A program made the translations under genes and the position numbers. Below are positions 16,857 to 27,151 of a stretch of DNA of 64,000 nt, piece after piece. Location of the stretch: assembly GCA_963752915.1 (NCBI GenBank), contig CAVVZZ010000013.1:186001-250000 (forward strand). Direction: 5' to 3'. The stretch comes from DATJPR01 sp963752915. Its GTDB lineage: Bacteria; Bacteroidota; Ignavibacteria; UBA10030; UBA6906. Every line of letters begins with the position of its first letter. The stretch's first letter is position 1. Below the pieces are notes generated by a model. It was not told the DNA's origin and ran no database searches. It saw only the letters and a list, made by a program, of their open reading frames with translations.

Positions 16857-19397
16857 ATGAGGCACAATGGCAATCTCCCGATGAAGCGTTTTCTCTTTGT
16901 TCTGTGCGTCTTCTCGTTCAGTGTTGTCTTCAGTCAGAAGCTGCAGTTGAACGATCTGAACTACTTCGAAACGAGGGGATTGAATGTCCTTGTTTTCAGC
17001 AACCAGTACAACGGTTTCTTCTTCGATGAGAAAACTGCGGGGATAGAATTGATCCATCACGGTGTGCGAACGGCAACGGGCGGCGCGGTACGGCTGCAGC
17101 CAACACCTGAACAATGGGACCTGATTCCCGTGATGACTGAACGCACAGTGGACAAGAAGAACAATTCCATCGAAGTGACGTTGCGGTATCCTGACTACAA
17201 CTTTGACTCCAAAGTGACAGTCACCGCAAAGGACAATGGCGTCGTGATTCGGGTAAGCCTCGACAAGCCGCTCCCCGAAAAGCTCGTCGGAAATGCAGGC
17301 TTCAATCTCGAATTTCTTCCCTCGGCATATTTCGAAAAGACCTTCCTGGCTGACGGGCAACCTGGAATATTTCCTCTCTATCCTTCCAGCGACGCGGAAG
17401 TCCGTCCGCTGTCGCAGAAGATTCCCCAGTTCAACGGTTATTCGACATTCGACGACAGGGGGAGAAAGGAGTTTCTTGTCCCCGATCCTCTCACCACGTG
17501 CAGGACATTGGTCCTGGCTCCGGAAGATCCGGAACGGTGCGTCAGGATCCAATCGTCGACCGGGGACCTGATGTTGTATGATGGACGTATTCTGGCGCAG
17601 AACGGATGGTTTGTCGTGCGCAGTCTGATTCCGGCGAACAGGACGGGGACTGTCGTGGAATGGTATGTCGAGCCAAACACTATTCCCAACTGGTTGCGAA
17701 AGCCGGTCATCGGATTCTCACAAGTCGGATACCATCCTTCGCAAAACAAGATCGCCGTAATCGAACTGGATAAGAATGACACACCACTCAAAACTGCCAC
17801 CCTGTATCAGGTAACGCCGGAAGGCAAGTTTGTGGCGAAGCTTACAAACGACATAAAGCCGTGGGGAGACTATCTCCGGTACAACTACGTGAAGCTCGAT
17901 TTCTCGTCGGTGAGCGACAGCGGGTTGTACGTCATACGATACGGTGACGAACAAACAGATGCCTTCCGCATCAGTACCCAGGTGTATAACAATGTCTGGC
18001 ACCCGACGCTCGATGTGTGGTTCCCTGTCCAGATGGATCACATGCTCGTTCGCGAGGCGTACCGCATCTGGCATGGGGTGCCGTTTCTTGACGATGCGCT
18101 TCAGGCCCCCGTCAACATCAGACATTTCGACGGCTACTGGATGGATTCCACGACCCATACGAAATACAAACCGCTGGAACATATTCCCGGACTGGATGTC
18201 GGTGGGTGGTTTGACGCAGGTGATTTTGACATCGAAACCGCGCACCATTGTACGACTATACAGAGTTTTGTGGATGCCTGGGAGGAATTCGCCCCCAAGC
18301 GGGATCAGACGTTTGTGGATCAAAAGACCAGGTTCGTAGAGATCCACCGCCCTGACGGCAAACCGGACATTCTGGAACAGATTGAACAGGGGACGCTCCA
18401 GCTCGTCGCCCAATTCAAGAACGTCGGATTTGCGGTCCGGGGGATTAATTTCCCTCACTTGTACGAGTATCATCATCTTGGCGACGCTTCGACAATCACC
18501 GACAATAAGTTGTACAACCCGAAGCTGAAACCCTACGAGTCGGAGGGGTTGACCAGCGGAACGCTGGATGATCGATGGGTCTTCACGCCGAAAATGCCGG
18601 GGCTCAACTATGCCGCCATCGCGGCATTGGCGGCAGCAAGCCGTGCATTGAAGGGGTACAATGACGAGCTTTCGGCCGAAGCATGTTCCATAGCAGAGAG
18701 TGCCTGGGTCAACGAACACAAGGAGGCTCCCCCCGCAAGCGGCAGAATGATGTGGTTCCTTGGGAATACGGAAGCCGGCGCGGCGTTGCAGCTCTACATC
18801 ACGACCAGGGACGAGCAGTACGCACGAAGGTTCAATGAACTCCTCTGGCCTCAACTGGATGTTGCGCTGGATTGGAACATTGCATCGGCCGCAAAAGCAG
18901 TTCGCTACATGCCGAAAGAATACAAATCCAAGCTGGAGAAATATGTTCTGAAATATCGCGGAGAAATTGATAAGCTCGGGCAGCAGAATCCTTATGGCGT
19001 TCTCATCGGGACACGGGGATGGGCGGGAGATGCTGAACTCATTAATTGGTCTATCACGAATTACTATTTGAACAAGAGCTACCCTGACGTGATCGGCCGC
19101 GAGTATGTCTACACGGCGCTGAATTACATCTTCGGGTGTCATCCCTATTCCAATGTCTCCTTTGTTGAAGGCGTGGGAACACGTTCGAAAAAGGTGGCCT
19201 ATGGGAACAACAGGGCGGATTTCTCAATTATCGCCGGCGGGGTCGTCCCCGGGGTGCTGCTGTTGAAGCCGGATTTCCTGGAGAACAAGGACGATTGGCC
19301 GTTCCTGTGGGGGGAGAATGAAGTGGTCATCGATATTTGTGCAGACTACATTTTTCTCGCGAACGCGGCCAATGAACTTTTGAATGGCAGGAACTGA
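16857..19397 (+). CDS. GH9 glycoside hydrolase with CelD-type Ig-like N-terminal domain
   Basis: This 846-residue enzyme is an inverting GH9 family member acting on a beta-1,4-linked glucan or xyloglucan. After a signal peptide (to about residue 26, FSVVFSQ) comes a beta-rich region of about 250 residues, then a CelD_N-like Ig domain (281-375, GFSQVGYHPSQNKIAVI) and the (alpha/alpha)6 catalytic domain. Catalytic residues visible are Asp453 and Asp456 in GGWFDAGDFD and Glu822 in GENEVVID. The usual HxRPS motif is replaced by GTRSKKVAYGNNRADF. ATG 16857 has GAGGA upstream; ATG 16881 would give a shorter signal peptide but has no ribosome-binding site. There is no T9SS tail, so it may stay in the periplasm or use another route. 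Confidence 0.9.
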   Translation: MRHNGNLPMKRFLFVLCVFSFSVVFSQKLQLNDLNYFETRGLNVLVFSNQYNGFFFDEKTAGIELIHHGVRTATGGAVRLQPTPEQWDLIPVMTERTVDKKNNSIEVTLRYPDYNFDSKVTVTAKDNGVVIRVSLDKPLPEKLVGNAGFNLEFLPSAYFEKTFLADGQPGIFPLYPSSDAEVRPLSQKIPQFNGYSTFDDRGRKEFLVPDPLTTCRTLVLAPEDPERCVRIQSSTGDLMLYDGRILAQNGWFVVRSLIPANRTGTVVEWYVEPNTIPNWLRKPVIGFSQVGYHPSQNKIAVIELDKNDTPLKTATLYQVTPEGKFVAKLTNDIKPWGDYLRYNYVKLDFSSVSDSGLYVIRYGDEQTDAFRISTQVYNNVWHPTLDVWFPVQMDHMLVREAYRIWHGVPFLDDALQAPVNIRHFDGYWMDSTTHTKYKPLEHIPGLDVGGWFDAGDFDIETAHHCTTIQSFVDAWEEFAPKRDQTFVDQKTRFVEIHRPDGKPDILEQIEQGTLQLVAQFKNVGFAVRGINFPHLYEYHHLGDASTITDNKLYNPKLKPYESEGLTSGTLDDRWVFTPKMPGLNYAAIAALAAASRALKGYNDELSAEACSIAESAWVNEHKEAPPASGRMMWFLGNTEAGAALQLYITTRDEQYARRFNELLWPQLDVALDWNIASAAKAVRYMPKEYKSKLEKYVLKYRGEIDKLGQQNPYGVLIGTRGWAGDAELINWSITNYYLNKSYPDVIGREYVYTALNYIFGCHPYSNVSFVEGVGTRSKKVAYGNNRADFSIIAGGVVPGVLLLKPDFLENKDDWPFLWGENEVVIDICADYIFLANAANELLNGRN

Positions 19398-19490
19398 GAA
19401 GCCGGCAGATCGGTTGCCGACTCTAGTGTATAAAAGCAGGTCTGAGGTACAATGAATTGTGAACGACAAGCAAAGAGTAAGGAGGCGAAG

Positions 19491-21881
19491 ATGGAGAAAC
19501 GATCGATGCAAACCCTGGCGACACTAATCGTCGCTACCACAGCGCTGATGTTTTCCGGCACGGCTGCGCTTCGTGCCCAGACCGTGACGAACGGAGGTTT
19601 CGAGAGCTCCGGCATTGGCGACATTACGGCGACCGGCACCAAAGGATGGCTCGTTCAATTCGTGAGCGGCATCACTCCGCCACCAGTGTTCGAGATTGTG
19701 AGCGACTCGATCGAGGAGGGGAGCCGGGCACTGAAGGTGACGGTTCATGGTCTGGGAACGAACCAATGGGATATTCAAACCGTCGCGGATAGCATTCTGG
19801 TGATCCCCGGTGCGACGTACTCATACTCCGTTTGGGCAAAAAGCGCGAGAGCCGGCGCGACGGTGAATTTCACCGTTGGGAACTATTCTTTTTCCGAGTA
19901 TGGCGCACTACGTCCCGCGACGCTGAGCACCCACTGGCAGAAGTATACCATGCAATTCACCGTCACCGACGGCCAGACCGTCATCAGGGCGCCGATCCAT
20001 TTCTACGGAACGGTCGATACCGGCAACAGTATCTACATCGACAACCTGCAGATCGTGGATCCGAACGCAAGCAAGCGGCCCGTCGTCGTGGAAGCGGAAT
20101 CCGGAGATCGCGGAAGCAATTTCCCGATGCTGTCCGATAGTACCGTCACGTACGTTGAGGTGGATACCAACACGGCGAACGCAGAGAACCCTGGAGACAC
20201 CAGCCGCGTGATCACGTATCAGGTTCAGTTTGCCGATTCCGGTTCATACAATCTCTTCGCGCGCGTGCGCGTCGATTCGAGCGGATCCACCGGGAGCTTC
20301 TTCTACGGCAACGGGTTTGGGACACGGAACGTTGCCCTGAGCGGCGATTGGATTGCAGTCGACGGGCTCTCGATCGGAGGAGTGGCGAACCAGGGGTCCT
20401 TTGTGGATGGCCCCGGAACCCTCGGCATCGGAATCTGGAAGTGGGTCAACCTGACCAGGAATGCCTATCAAGGTGCCAGAGGGGGCCCCTTTGTCGTCAA
20501 CAAGGACACCCTGAAAGCGACCTTCCAGATCGGCGGAGGAAATAAGGGATTGGAGATCGACAAGTTCGCCTTTGGCAAGACGAGCCTTCATTACACCGTC
20601 GGAATTCTTGACAAGATAGGCGTTGGCGTCGCGGATACTGCCATTGTATACAACGGGCCACCGCTGGCGGAAGGACAGGGGAAGTTCCTCGGGAATGCCT
20701 ATGACGTGCCGGATAACGGGTTTGCCACCTACTGGACCCAACTGACCGTCGGAAACGCAGGGAAGTTCGGATCCGTCGCCGTTTCAACCGATACGACGCA
20801 ATGGAACTGGAGTGGACTCGATACGGCATACCACTATGCACTCAATCATCACCTGGTCTTCAAAGACCATAATCTGATTTGGGGACAACAGCAACCTTCC
20901 TGGATTTCCAGCCTCGATTCTGCTACGAAGATCCAGTATATCGAAACATGGATCCGGAAGGTGGGGCAACGGTATCCACAAATTGATATGATCGATGTCG
21001 TCAATGAGCCGCTCAACGGACATAATCCTCCGGACGGCCTGAGCGGACGCGCGAACTACAAGAATGCTCTTGGCGGCAACGGTGCGACAGGCTGGGACTG
21101 GGTTGTCAATGCATTCACGATGGCGAGGAAGTATCTCCCCAACGCGAAACTGTTGATCAATGACTATGGCATCATCAATGACAACAATGCCACGACCTCG
21201 TATCTCACGGTCGTCAATTTGCTGAAGCAGCAAGGGTTGATCGACGGCATAGGAGTGCAATGCCATCGGTTTGAAATTGAGACTGCGGACACAACGACCT
21301 TGAGGAGTAATCTTGATCGACTTGCTGCGACCGGTCTGCCGATCTATATCTCCGAAATGGATCTTGGAAACCTGGGCGATACGGGGACCCCGAATGACAA
21401 CCAACAATTGCAGCTCTATCAGAAGTACTTCCCGCTCTTCTGGCAGTACCGTGCGATCAGAGGGATCACTCTCTGGGGATATCTCGAGGGTCAGATGTGG
21501 CAGCCCACGTGTTTTCTGATTCGCGCAGACTATACGACACGACCGGCATTTTCGTGGTTGGCACAGTATGTCAAGACCAACCCGATGAGTGTGCCGGAAG
21601 TACCAGTAGGTGTGCCGTCTGCATTTACGTTGGATCAGAACTACCCCAATCCGTTCAACCCTACCACGAACATCAGGTACAGTCTCCCCTTTGCATCGAA
21701 GGTCACATTGAAAGTCTATGACATTCTGGGAAGGGAAGTCCGGACGTTGGTGAACGCAGTACAGGCACCCGGTCAGTATACCGTCACACTGAATGCACAA
21801 CAGCTTGCGAGCGGTGTCTACTTCTATCGGATCAATGCCGGCAACTTCTCAGAAACGAAGAAGCTTCTGCTGTTGAGATAG
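19491..21881 (+). CDS. GH10 endo-beta-1,4-xylanase, multidomain, T9SS secreted
   Basis: This 796-residue enzyme cleaves the xylan backbone by the retaining mechanism. Domains in order: signal peptide (to about residue 31), CBM4/9-like xylan-binding module (33-190, NGGFESSGIGD ... YIDNLQIVD), a second carbohydrate-binding beta-sandwich of the CBM6/35 type (about 198-363, VVVEAESGDRG), the GH10 barrel (about 370-700) with acid/base Glu506 in VVNEPLN and nucleophile Glu622 in YISEMDL, and a C-terminal T9SS sorting domain (708-796, DQNYPNPFNPTT). The start at 19491 follows AAGGAGG at 19479-19485 with ideal spacing; the in-frame ATG at 19452 is not supported. The sorting tail predicts display on, or release from, the cell surface. 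Confidence 0.95.
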   Translation: MEKRSMQTLATLIVATTALMFSGTAALRAQTVTNGGFESSGIGDITATGTKGWLVQFVSGITPPPVFEIVSDSIEEGSRALKVTVHGLGTNQWDIQTVADSILVIPGATYSYSVWAKSARAGATVNFTVGNYSFSEYGALRPATLSTHWQKYTMQFTVTDGQTVIRAPIHFYGTVDTGNSIYIDNLQIVDPNASKRPVVVEAESGDRGSNFPMLSDSTVTYVEVDTNTANAENPGDTSRVITYQVQFADSGSYNLFARVRVDSSGSTGSFFYGNGFGTRNVALSGDWIAVDGLSIGGVANQGSFVDGPGTLGIGIWKWVNLTRNAYQGARGGPFVVNKDTLKATFQIGGGNKGLEIDKFAFGKTSLHYTVGILDKIGVGVADTAIVYNGPPLAEGQGKFLGNAYDVPDNGFATYWTQLTVGNAGKFGSVAVSTDTTQWNWSGLDTAYHYALNHHLVFKDHNLIWGQQQPSWISSLDSATKIQYIETWIRKVGQRYPQIDMIDVVNEPLNGHNPPDGLSGRANYKNALGGNGATGWDWVVNAFTMARKYLPNAKLLINDYGIINDNNATTSYLTVVNLLKQQGLIDGIGVQCHRFEIETADTTTLRSNLDRLAATGLPIYISEMDLGNLGDTGTPNDNQQLQLYQKYFPLFWQYRAIRGITLWGYLEGQMWQPTCFLIRADYTTRPAFSWLAQYVKTNPMSVPEVPVGVPSAFTLDQNYPNPFNPTTNIRYSLPFASKVTLKVYDILGREVRTLVNAVQAPGQYTVTLNAQQLASGVYFYRINAGNFSETKKLLLLR

Positions 21882-21928
21882 TATCCGGCGGTACCAAGCG
21901 TCGCTGATCTGGCTGCCTTGCATATCTC

Positions 21929-21977
21929 CTTCAGGAGTCGTCCAGTATCGAAAACCGATACTGCGAGACTCCTGAAG
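21929..21977. repeat. Long hairpin between the GH10 and spermidine-synthase-like genes
   Basis: CTTCAGGAGTC (21929-21939) pairs with GACTCCTGAAG (21967-21977), and inside this CAGTATCG (21943-21950) pairs with CGATACTG (21956-21963), leaving a 3+3 internal loop and an AAAAC end loop. All 19 base pairs are perfect. No T-run follows on either strand, so it may act in RNA stability or processing rather than as an intrinsic terminator. Confidence 0.7.
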
Positions 21978-22092
21978 CGGGAGGGGAGCACGAATTGGAA
22001 GGTGAACGGGTCGACTTTTGGTGACGAGCACCTGGCGGGGTCGAGGCCGAGCGAGATCCTTCGAATGCTTCCTGTCTTGTGGAAACTTACCG

Positions 22093-24453
22093 ATGACAGA
22101 TGTCAAGCGAAAACATAGCACGCCGTTGGTGTATTCGTCGCTCTTTCTTCTGTCAGCGTCAATTCTCTGCTTTGAAATTGTCTCGACGCGTATCGCGTCG
22201 GTCATCTTTGTCCAGGACTATGCGTTCATCACCCTTTCGCTCGCTCTTCTCGGTCTAGGGTGTGGCGGCGTTTTCTCGTATTACAAAATCAAGGCAGCTG
22301 GGGATCTGTCGAAGATCGCGTATCGCGCCTTGTTTGCCCTTGGGATTTTGCTCTGCGTCTTTATCACCGCAACAATCTGGCTCTCCATCACGAGTCCCTT
22401 TGCCTTTCTTGTGTTTGTGTTCCTCCCTTTTTTCGCCGGCGGCATCGTCTACGCGCAGATCTATCGGGCCTGTCCCGCGCTGAGTTTCAGCCTGTACGCA
22501 TCGGACTTAGCGGGAGCGGCAGTCGGGTCGGTTGCCTCCCTTGGGTTGATCAGCCTCTTCGGAGCGCCGAATAGTGTCCTCTTCGTCGCGCTCGTGGTGT
22601 TCACGTTGTCTGCGTTGTTCCTTCACCCCCTGATAAGCCTGCGCAATCGCGTCTTCGTCTATACGATCCTCGGGGCGTCCTTTGCCGTTCTGATCTTCAA
22701 CGGCCGGAGCGAGTTTCTTGGAATGGTCCCCATCGGCAATTTTCCCGAAAAGGACTTCTATTACGTCTATCCGGATGCGCCAACGACGTCACACATCATC
22801 GATAGCCGATGGAGCATTTACGGGAGATCGGATCTGGTGCAATACAGCCGTCAGGATATGGTGCAGCAGCTCTTCGTCGATGGAGCGGCGGGAACTCAGG
22901 TGTACCGCTTTAACGGCAATGTCCAGAATACTCAATCCATGCTGCAGGAGTTATTGCTCCAACACACGAACGCCATTCCCTTCTTGTGTCTGAACAAGAG
23001 CGAGAAGCGGTCGATGCTCGTCATTGGCCCCGGGGGCGGGAAGGAGGTATTGCTGGGATTGTTCGGGGAAGTTGACACGATAACAGGTGTGGAGGTCAAT
23101 CCCGATTTTGTGAAGATCGTGAAGGACCACAAAGCGTTCGACGGGGGCATCTATACGGACTTTCCCAACGTGAAGATTGTCGTCGAAGAGGGAAGACACT
23201 ACGTAAAACAATCGAACGAGCTGTTCGACCTCATTATGATGGCGCTTCCCTCCACTGCACAGATGCAGAACATCGAGCCGTTCGCGACAAGTGAGAACTA
23301 TCTTCTGACCAAAGAAGCAATCGAAGATTATCTGAAGAAATTGACACCCGAGGGGAGATTGATCTTCACCGTTCACAATGAGTGGGAACTGATGCGGCTC
23401 ATTGCGACTGCGGCAACCGTTTTCCAGGACGTGGGAGTCCCGACCGCTGAATTCGAGAATCATGTTGCTGTATTTGAAGCGGAATATGCTCCTACTCTTG
23501 TCATCAAGAAAAATGCTTTCGCACGTGACGAAACGCAGCGATGGGCAAAGACCTGCATGACCTTGCCTCGAGGTCTTCCTACTGCTACGTACCTTCCATA
23601 TGGAATAACGGACGGCATTCGCTCGCCCATCAATCAGTTCATCGCGGGAGTCTCCCAGTCTTCCGATCGGCTGGGGATGTATATCAGTCAATCCCAAAAC
23701 GACATCTCTCCCTGTACGGACGACAAGCCGTACTTCTACAAGATCGACAAGGGCATCCCCCGTGAGTTCAGATTGCTTCTGGGAGGGACTGTTTGCTTCA
23801 GCGTCCTTGTTGTTTGGCTGCCCTTCAGGTTGCTTCGGCGAAAGAGCACGGACGTCATCCCCCCGAGAGTCTTTCTCCCCCTGACGGTCCTGAGTTGCTC
23901 CGGGATTGGATTCATGGTTTTGGAAGTCTCGCTCTTTCAAAAACTCGTCTTGTATTTGGGGTCGCCGACAATTTCGTTGTCAATCCTTTTGAGCTCGATC
24001 TTGGTCGGGATGGGAAGCGGGAGCGTCCTGGGCAGGAACATGTTTGGAGGAGATGTGGCGAAGCGCTTGTATGCCGTGAGCGTTGCCATTGTTGTTGTCG
24101 GCATCCTCGAGTTTGTTGTTTCTCCCGTTGTCCTTACGAAGAGTCTTGAATTCGAATTGCCCATGCGCGCGGCGACGAGTTTCCTGGTGATTCTTCCGCT
24201 GGCCTTCTTCCTGGGAATACCGTTCCCCTCCTGCATTCAACTGCTATCGCAGGGTCACAATGAGCGATATATCCCCTGGATGTATGGCGTCAACGGTTCC
24301 ATGTCCGTGGTGGGTTCGGTACTCGCTGTTGTTTTGTCCATGCTCTTCGGCTTCACGCCGGCATATTTTGTGGGACTCGTCTTCTATCTCGGCATTTTCT
24401 TGATTGCGTTCCTGGCATCGAAGAAAATCAATCCCCGTTCCGTCACGGTGTGA
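22093..24453 (+). CDS. Membrane protein with spermidine-synthase-like methyltransferase-fold domain
   Basis: This 786-residue protein has about seven hydrophobic helices (residues 10-215), a soluble Rossmann-type domain related to spermidine/spermine synthases (about 310-460, MLVIGPGGGKEVLLGLFGEVDTITGVEVNPDF), and about five or six further helices at the C-terminus. The GPGGG loop and acidic VEVNPD strand are nucleoside-binding features of the fold. Fused membrane SpeE-like proteins are common in environmental bacteria, but their substrates are mostly unknown. I do not assign polyamine synthesis. ATG 22093 (MTDVKRKHSTP) directly precedes the first helix; an in-frame GTG at 22018 would add 25 unlikely residues. 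Its presence in a glycosidase cluster is unexplained. Confidence 0.75.
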   Translation: MTDVKRKHSTPLVYSSLFLLSASILCFEIVSTRIASVIFVQDYAFITLSLALLGLGCGGVFSYYKIKAAGDLSKIAYRALFALGILLCVFITATIWLSITSPFAFLVFVFLPFFAGGIVYAQIYRACPALSFSLYASDLAGAAVGSVASLGLISLFGAPNSVLFVALVVFTLSALFLHPLISLRNRVFVYTILGASFAVLIFNGRSEFLGMVPIGNFPEKDFYYVYPDAPTTSHIIDSRWSIYGRSDLVQYSRQDMVQQLFVDGAAGTQVYRFNGNVQNTQSMLQELLLQHTNAIPFLCLNKSEKRSMLVIGPGGGKEVLLGLFGEVDTITGVEVNPDFVKIVKDHKAFDGGIYTDFPNVKIVVEEGRHYVKQSNELFDLIMMALPSTAQMQNIEPFATSENYLLTKEAIEDYLKKLTPEGRLIFTVHNEWELMRLIATAATVFQDVGVPTAEFENHVAVFEAEYAPTLVIKKNAFARDETQRWAKTCMTLPRGLPTATYLPYGITDGIRSPINQFIAGVSQSSDRLGMYISQSQNDISPCTDDKPYFYKIDKGIPREFRLLLGGTVCFSVLVVWLPFRLLRRKSTDVIPPRVFLPLTVLSCSGIGFMVLEVSLFQKLVLYLGSPTISLSILLSSILVGMGSGSVLGRNMFGGDVAKRLYAVSVAIVVVGILEFVVSPVVLTKSLEFELPMRAATSFLVILPLAFFLGIPFPSCIQLLSQGHNERYIPWMYGVNGSMSVVGSVLAVVLSMLFGFTPAYFVGLVFYLGIFLIAFLASKKINPRSVTV

Positions 24454-24579
24454 TTCGGAAGTTGTTCAAGAGAGTACCCCTGGAGAGATTTGTGTTCTGC
24501 AGATTCGAAGTTGTACCGCCGGGTGGAACAATGGAGTCGTTGTCGAACAAGTATTTTGACCAGAACAATCGGAGCATCT

Positions 24580-27045
24580 GTGAAAACCGTTCTCCTGTAT
24601 CTCTGTTTCAGTCTGGCCATGATTGGCGGTGCGAACGCCCAGAGTGATTCTCTTCTGAAACTGTGGTACGACCATCCTGCCAAACGGTGGGTCGAGGCGT
24701 TGCCGATAGGGAACGGTCGATTGGGAGCCATGGTGTATGGAGACCCCTGCAAGGAGACCGTCCAACTCAATGAGATCACCGTCTGGGGCGGCCAACCCAA
24801 CCGTAATGATAATCCTGATGCGAGGGAGGCCCTGCCAGAAGTCAGGAGATTGGTCTTCGCTGGAAAATACAAAGAAGCCCAGGATCTGGTCAACCAAAAA
24901 GTCATCAGTAAAATCTCGCAAGGGATGCCGTACCAGACAGTCGGAAATCTCCGCCTGGTGTTTCCGGGACATGAACACTATACCGATTACTACCGGGAAC
25001 TCAATATCGCCGAGGCCGTGGAAACGACCCGCTACACGGTTGATGGCGTGCACTACGAGAGCCAGGCATTTGCCTCGCTCCCTGACCAGGTCATTGTCGT
25101 CCGAATCGCTTCGGACAAGCCCGGATCAGTCAGTTTCTCGGCGACGATGGACAGGCCGGCGGCAGTCAGTATTTCGACGCGAGGCGATAACACGCTGCTC
25201 ATGTCGGGAGTCACAGGCGACTGCGATTCGGTGAAAGGCAAGGTGCAATTTCAGGCGCAGGTCGAGATTCTTGCTGAAGGCGGTTCCGTGCATGCTACCG
25301 ATACGGCGTTGTCGGTGACCAAAGCCAATGTTGTCACGATCTTTGTGTCCATTGCGTCCAACGTGAAGAACTATGCCGATATCGGCGCCGATGCAAGTGC
25401 CAGGGCTGATGCCTATCTGAAAAGTGCAGTGAAGAAATCGTTTGCACAGGCACTTCGCGACAACATTGCAGCGTATCAGAAGTTTTTCAACCGGGTGAGC
25501 ATTGATCTGGGAGTCACTGATTCGGTAAAGAACCCCACCGACGTGCGCATTGCCGGATTTGCCGAAGGCAACGACCCGCAACTTGCGGCACTCTATTTCC
25601 AGTTCGGACGATATCTTCTCATCTCCTGTTCCCAGCCGGGTGGGCAACCTGCAACTCTCCAGGGCCTGTGGAATGATCAATTGTATCCCCCGTGGGACAG
25701 TAAATACACGGTGAACATTAATACGGAGATGAACTACTGGCCTTCCGAAGAGACGAACCTCAGTGAGATGAATGAGCCTCTTATCCAGATGGTACGAGAA
25801 CTCTCCGTCACGGGGCGTCAGACTGCAAAAACCATGTACGGCGCGGAAGGGTGGGTGCTGCATCACAACACCGATCTCTGGCGGATTAACGGACCGATCG
25901 ACGGCTCATTCTGGGGAATGTGGCCGATGGGCGGTGCATGGCTTTGCCAGCACTTGTGGGAAAAATATGAGTACAACGGTGACAAGAAGTATCTTGAATC
26001 GGTCTACCCGATCATGAAAGGCGCAGTAGAGTTCTTCCTGAGTTTCCTTGTCGAATATCCGGGGCACGATTGGTTGGTTGTCTGTCCGTCTGTTTCTCCT
26101 GAAAACGCTCCGGCGTCGCATCCGGAATCATCGATCTCCGCCGGCACAACGATGGACAACCAGTTGTTGTTCGATCTGTTCACAAAGACCATACAGGCCG
26201 CACGAATCCTGGGGATCGACAAGGAGTTTAGCGCGAAAGTCGATGGAGCGCTGAAGCGATTGCCTCCGATGCAGATCGGGCAGCATGGCCAGTTGCAGGA
26301 GTGGATTCAAGACTGGGACAATCCTGAGGACCACCATCGGCACGTTTCGCACCTGTACGGCGTCTACCCATCGAATCAGATCTCTCCGTTCCATACCCCC
26401 GAATTGTTTGATGCCGCGCGACGGTCGCTGATATTCCGGGGCGATCCTTCAACGGGTTGGTCGATGAACTGGAAGATCAACCTGTGGGCACGCTTCCTTG
26501 ACGGCAACCATGCCTACAAACTTATCCGAAACCAGATCACCCTGGTCGACAAACCGGAATTTGAAAAAGGCGGCACATACGCGAACATGTTTGATGCTCA
26601 TCCTCCGTTTCAAATCGACGGGAATTTCGGATTTACCGCCGGCATCACCGAAATGCTTCTGCAAAGTGATGATGGTGCGATCTTCGTGCTTCCCGCGTTG
26701 CCCGATGTCTGGAAGGACGGGGCTGTAGAAGGGCTTCGTGCCCGGGGGGGATTTGAGATACACCGTATGGAATGGAGAGATGGAAAGATCTCGAAATTGG
26801 TGATTCAGTCACAACTCGGAGGCAACTGCCGTATTCGTTCGTATTGGCCGTTGAAGGCTGAAGGAAGCGCGAAACTCGTACGAGCGACGGGGGAGAATCG
26901 TAATCCGTTTTACCGGGTGCCAGACACCAAGCCGCCTCTCGTGTCGCCGAAAGCGACGGTCGAGCCGGTCAAGATTCGAGACACCTATCTCTATGACTTT
27001 CGTGCAGAAGCAGGGAAGGAATACACCGTGGCTTTTTCAAAGTAA
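24580..27045 (+). CDS. GH95 glycosidase (probable alpha-L-fucosidase), copy 1
   Basis: This 821-residue inverting enzyme belongs to GH95, whose members remove alpha-1,2-L-fucose or alpha-L-galactose, for example from xyloglucan side chains. The signal peptide is VKTVLLYLCFSLAMIGGANAQ. It has the N-terminal beta-domain (WYDHPAKRWVEALPIGNGRLGAMVYG) and an (alpha/alpha)6 barrel. The residues expected for catalysis are present: Asn379 and Asn381 in NINTEMNYWP, the general acid Glu508 in SVSPENAP and Asp680 in QIDGNFGF. I chose GTG at 24580, with GGAG 5 bases upstream, because upstream codons add only non-signal sequence. Of the three GH95 copies here it is the closest to the canonical pattern. 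Confidence 0.9.
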   Translation: MKTVLLYLCFSLAMIGGANAQSDSLLKLWYDHPAKRWVEALPIGNGRLGAMVYGDPCKETVQLNEITVWGGQPNRNDNPDAREALPEVRRLVFAGKYKEAQDLVNQKVISKISQGMPYQTVGNLRLVFPGHEHYTDYYRELNIAEAVETTRYTVDGVHYESQAFASLPDQVIVVRIASDKPGSVSFSATMDRPAAVSISTRGDNTLLMSGVTGDCDSVKGKVQFQAQVEILAEGGSVHATDTALSVTKANVVTIFVSIASNVKNYADIGADASARADAYLKSAVKKSFAQALRDNIAAYQKFFNRVSIDLGVTDSVKNPTDVRIAGFAEGNDPQLAALYFQFGRYLLISCSQPGGQPATLQGLWNDQLYPPWDSKYTVNINTEMNYWPSEETNLSEMNEPLIQMVRELSVTGRQTAKTMYGAEGWVLHHNTDLWRINGPIDGSFWGMWPMGGAWLCQHLWEKYEYNGDKKYLESVYPIMKGAVEFFLSFLVEYPGHDWLVVCPSVSPENAPASHPESSISAGTTMDNQLLFDLFTKTIQAARILGIDKEFSAKVDGALKRLPPMQIGQHGQLQEWIQDWDNPEDHHRHVSHLYGVYPSNQISPFHTPELFDAARRSLIFRGDPSTGWSMNWKINLWARFLDGNHAYKLIRNQITLVDKPEFEKGGTYANMFDAHPPFQIDGNFGFTAGITEMLLQSDDGAIFVLPALPDVWKDGAVEGLRARGGFEIHRMEWRDGKISKLVIQSQLGGNCRIRSYWPLKAEGSAKLVRATGENRNPFYRVPDTKPPLVSPKATVEPVKIRDTYLYDFRAEAGKEYTVAFSK

Positions 27046-27151
27046 CCGGATGACAGAAGTCCGTCAAGGTCGACCGGGCATTCCCATGACAAAGATCGGA
27101 TGCAGACGGGGCCTTGGTATGCACTGAACAAACCGTAGAGGAGCAATCGCT

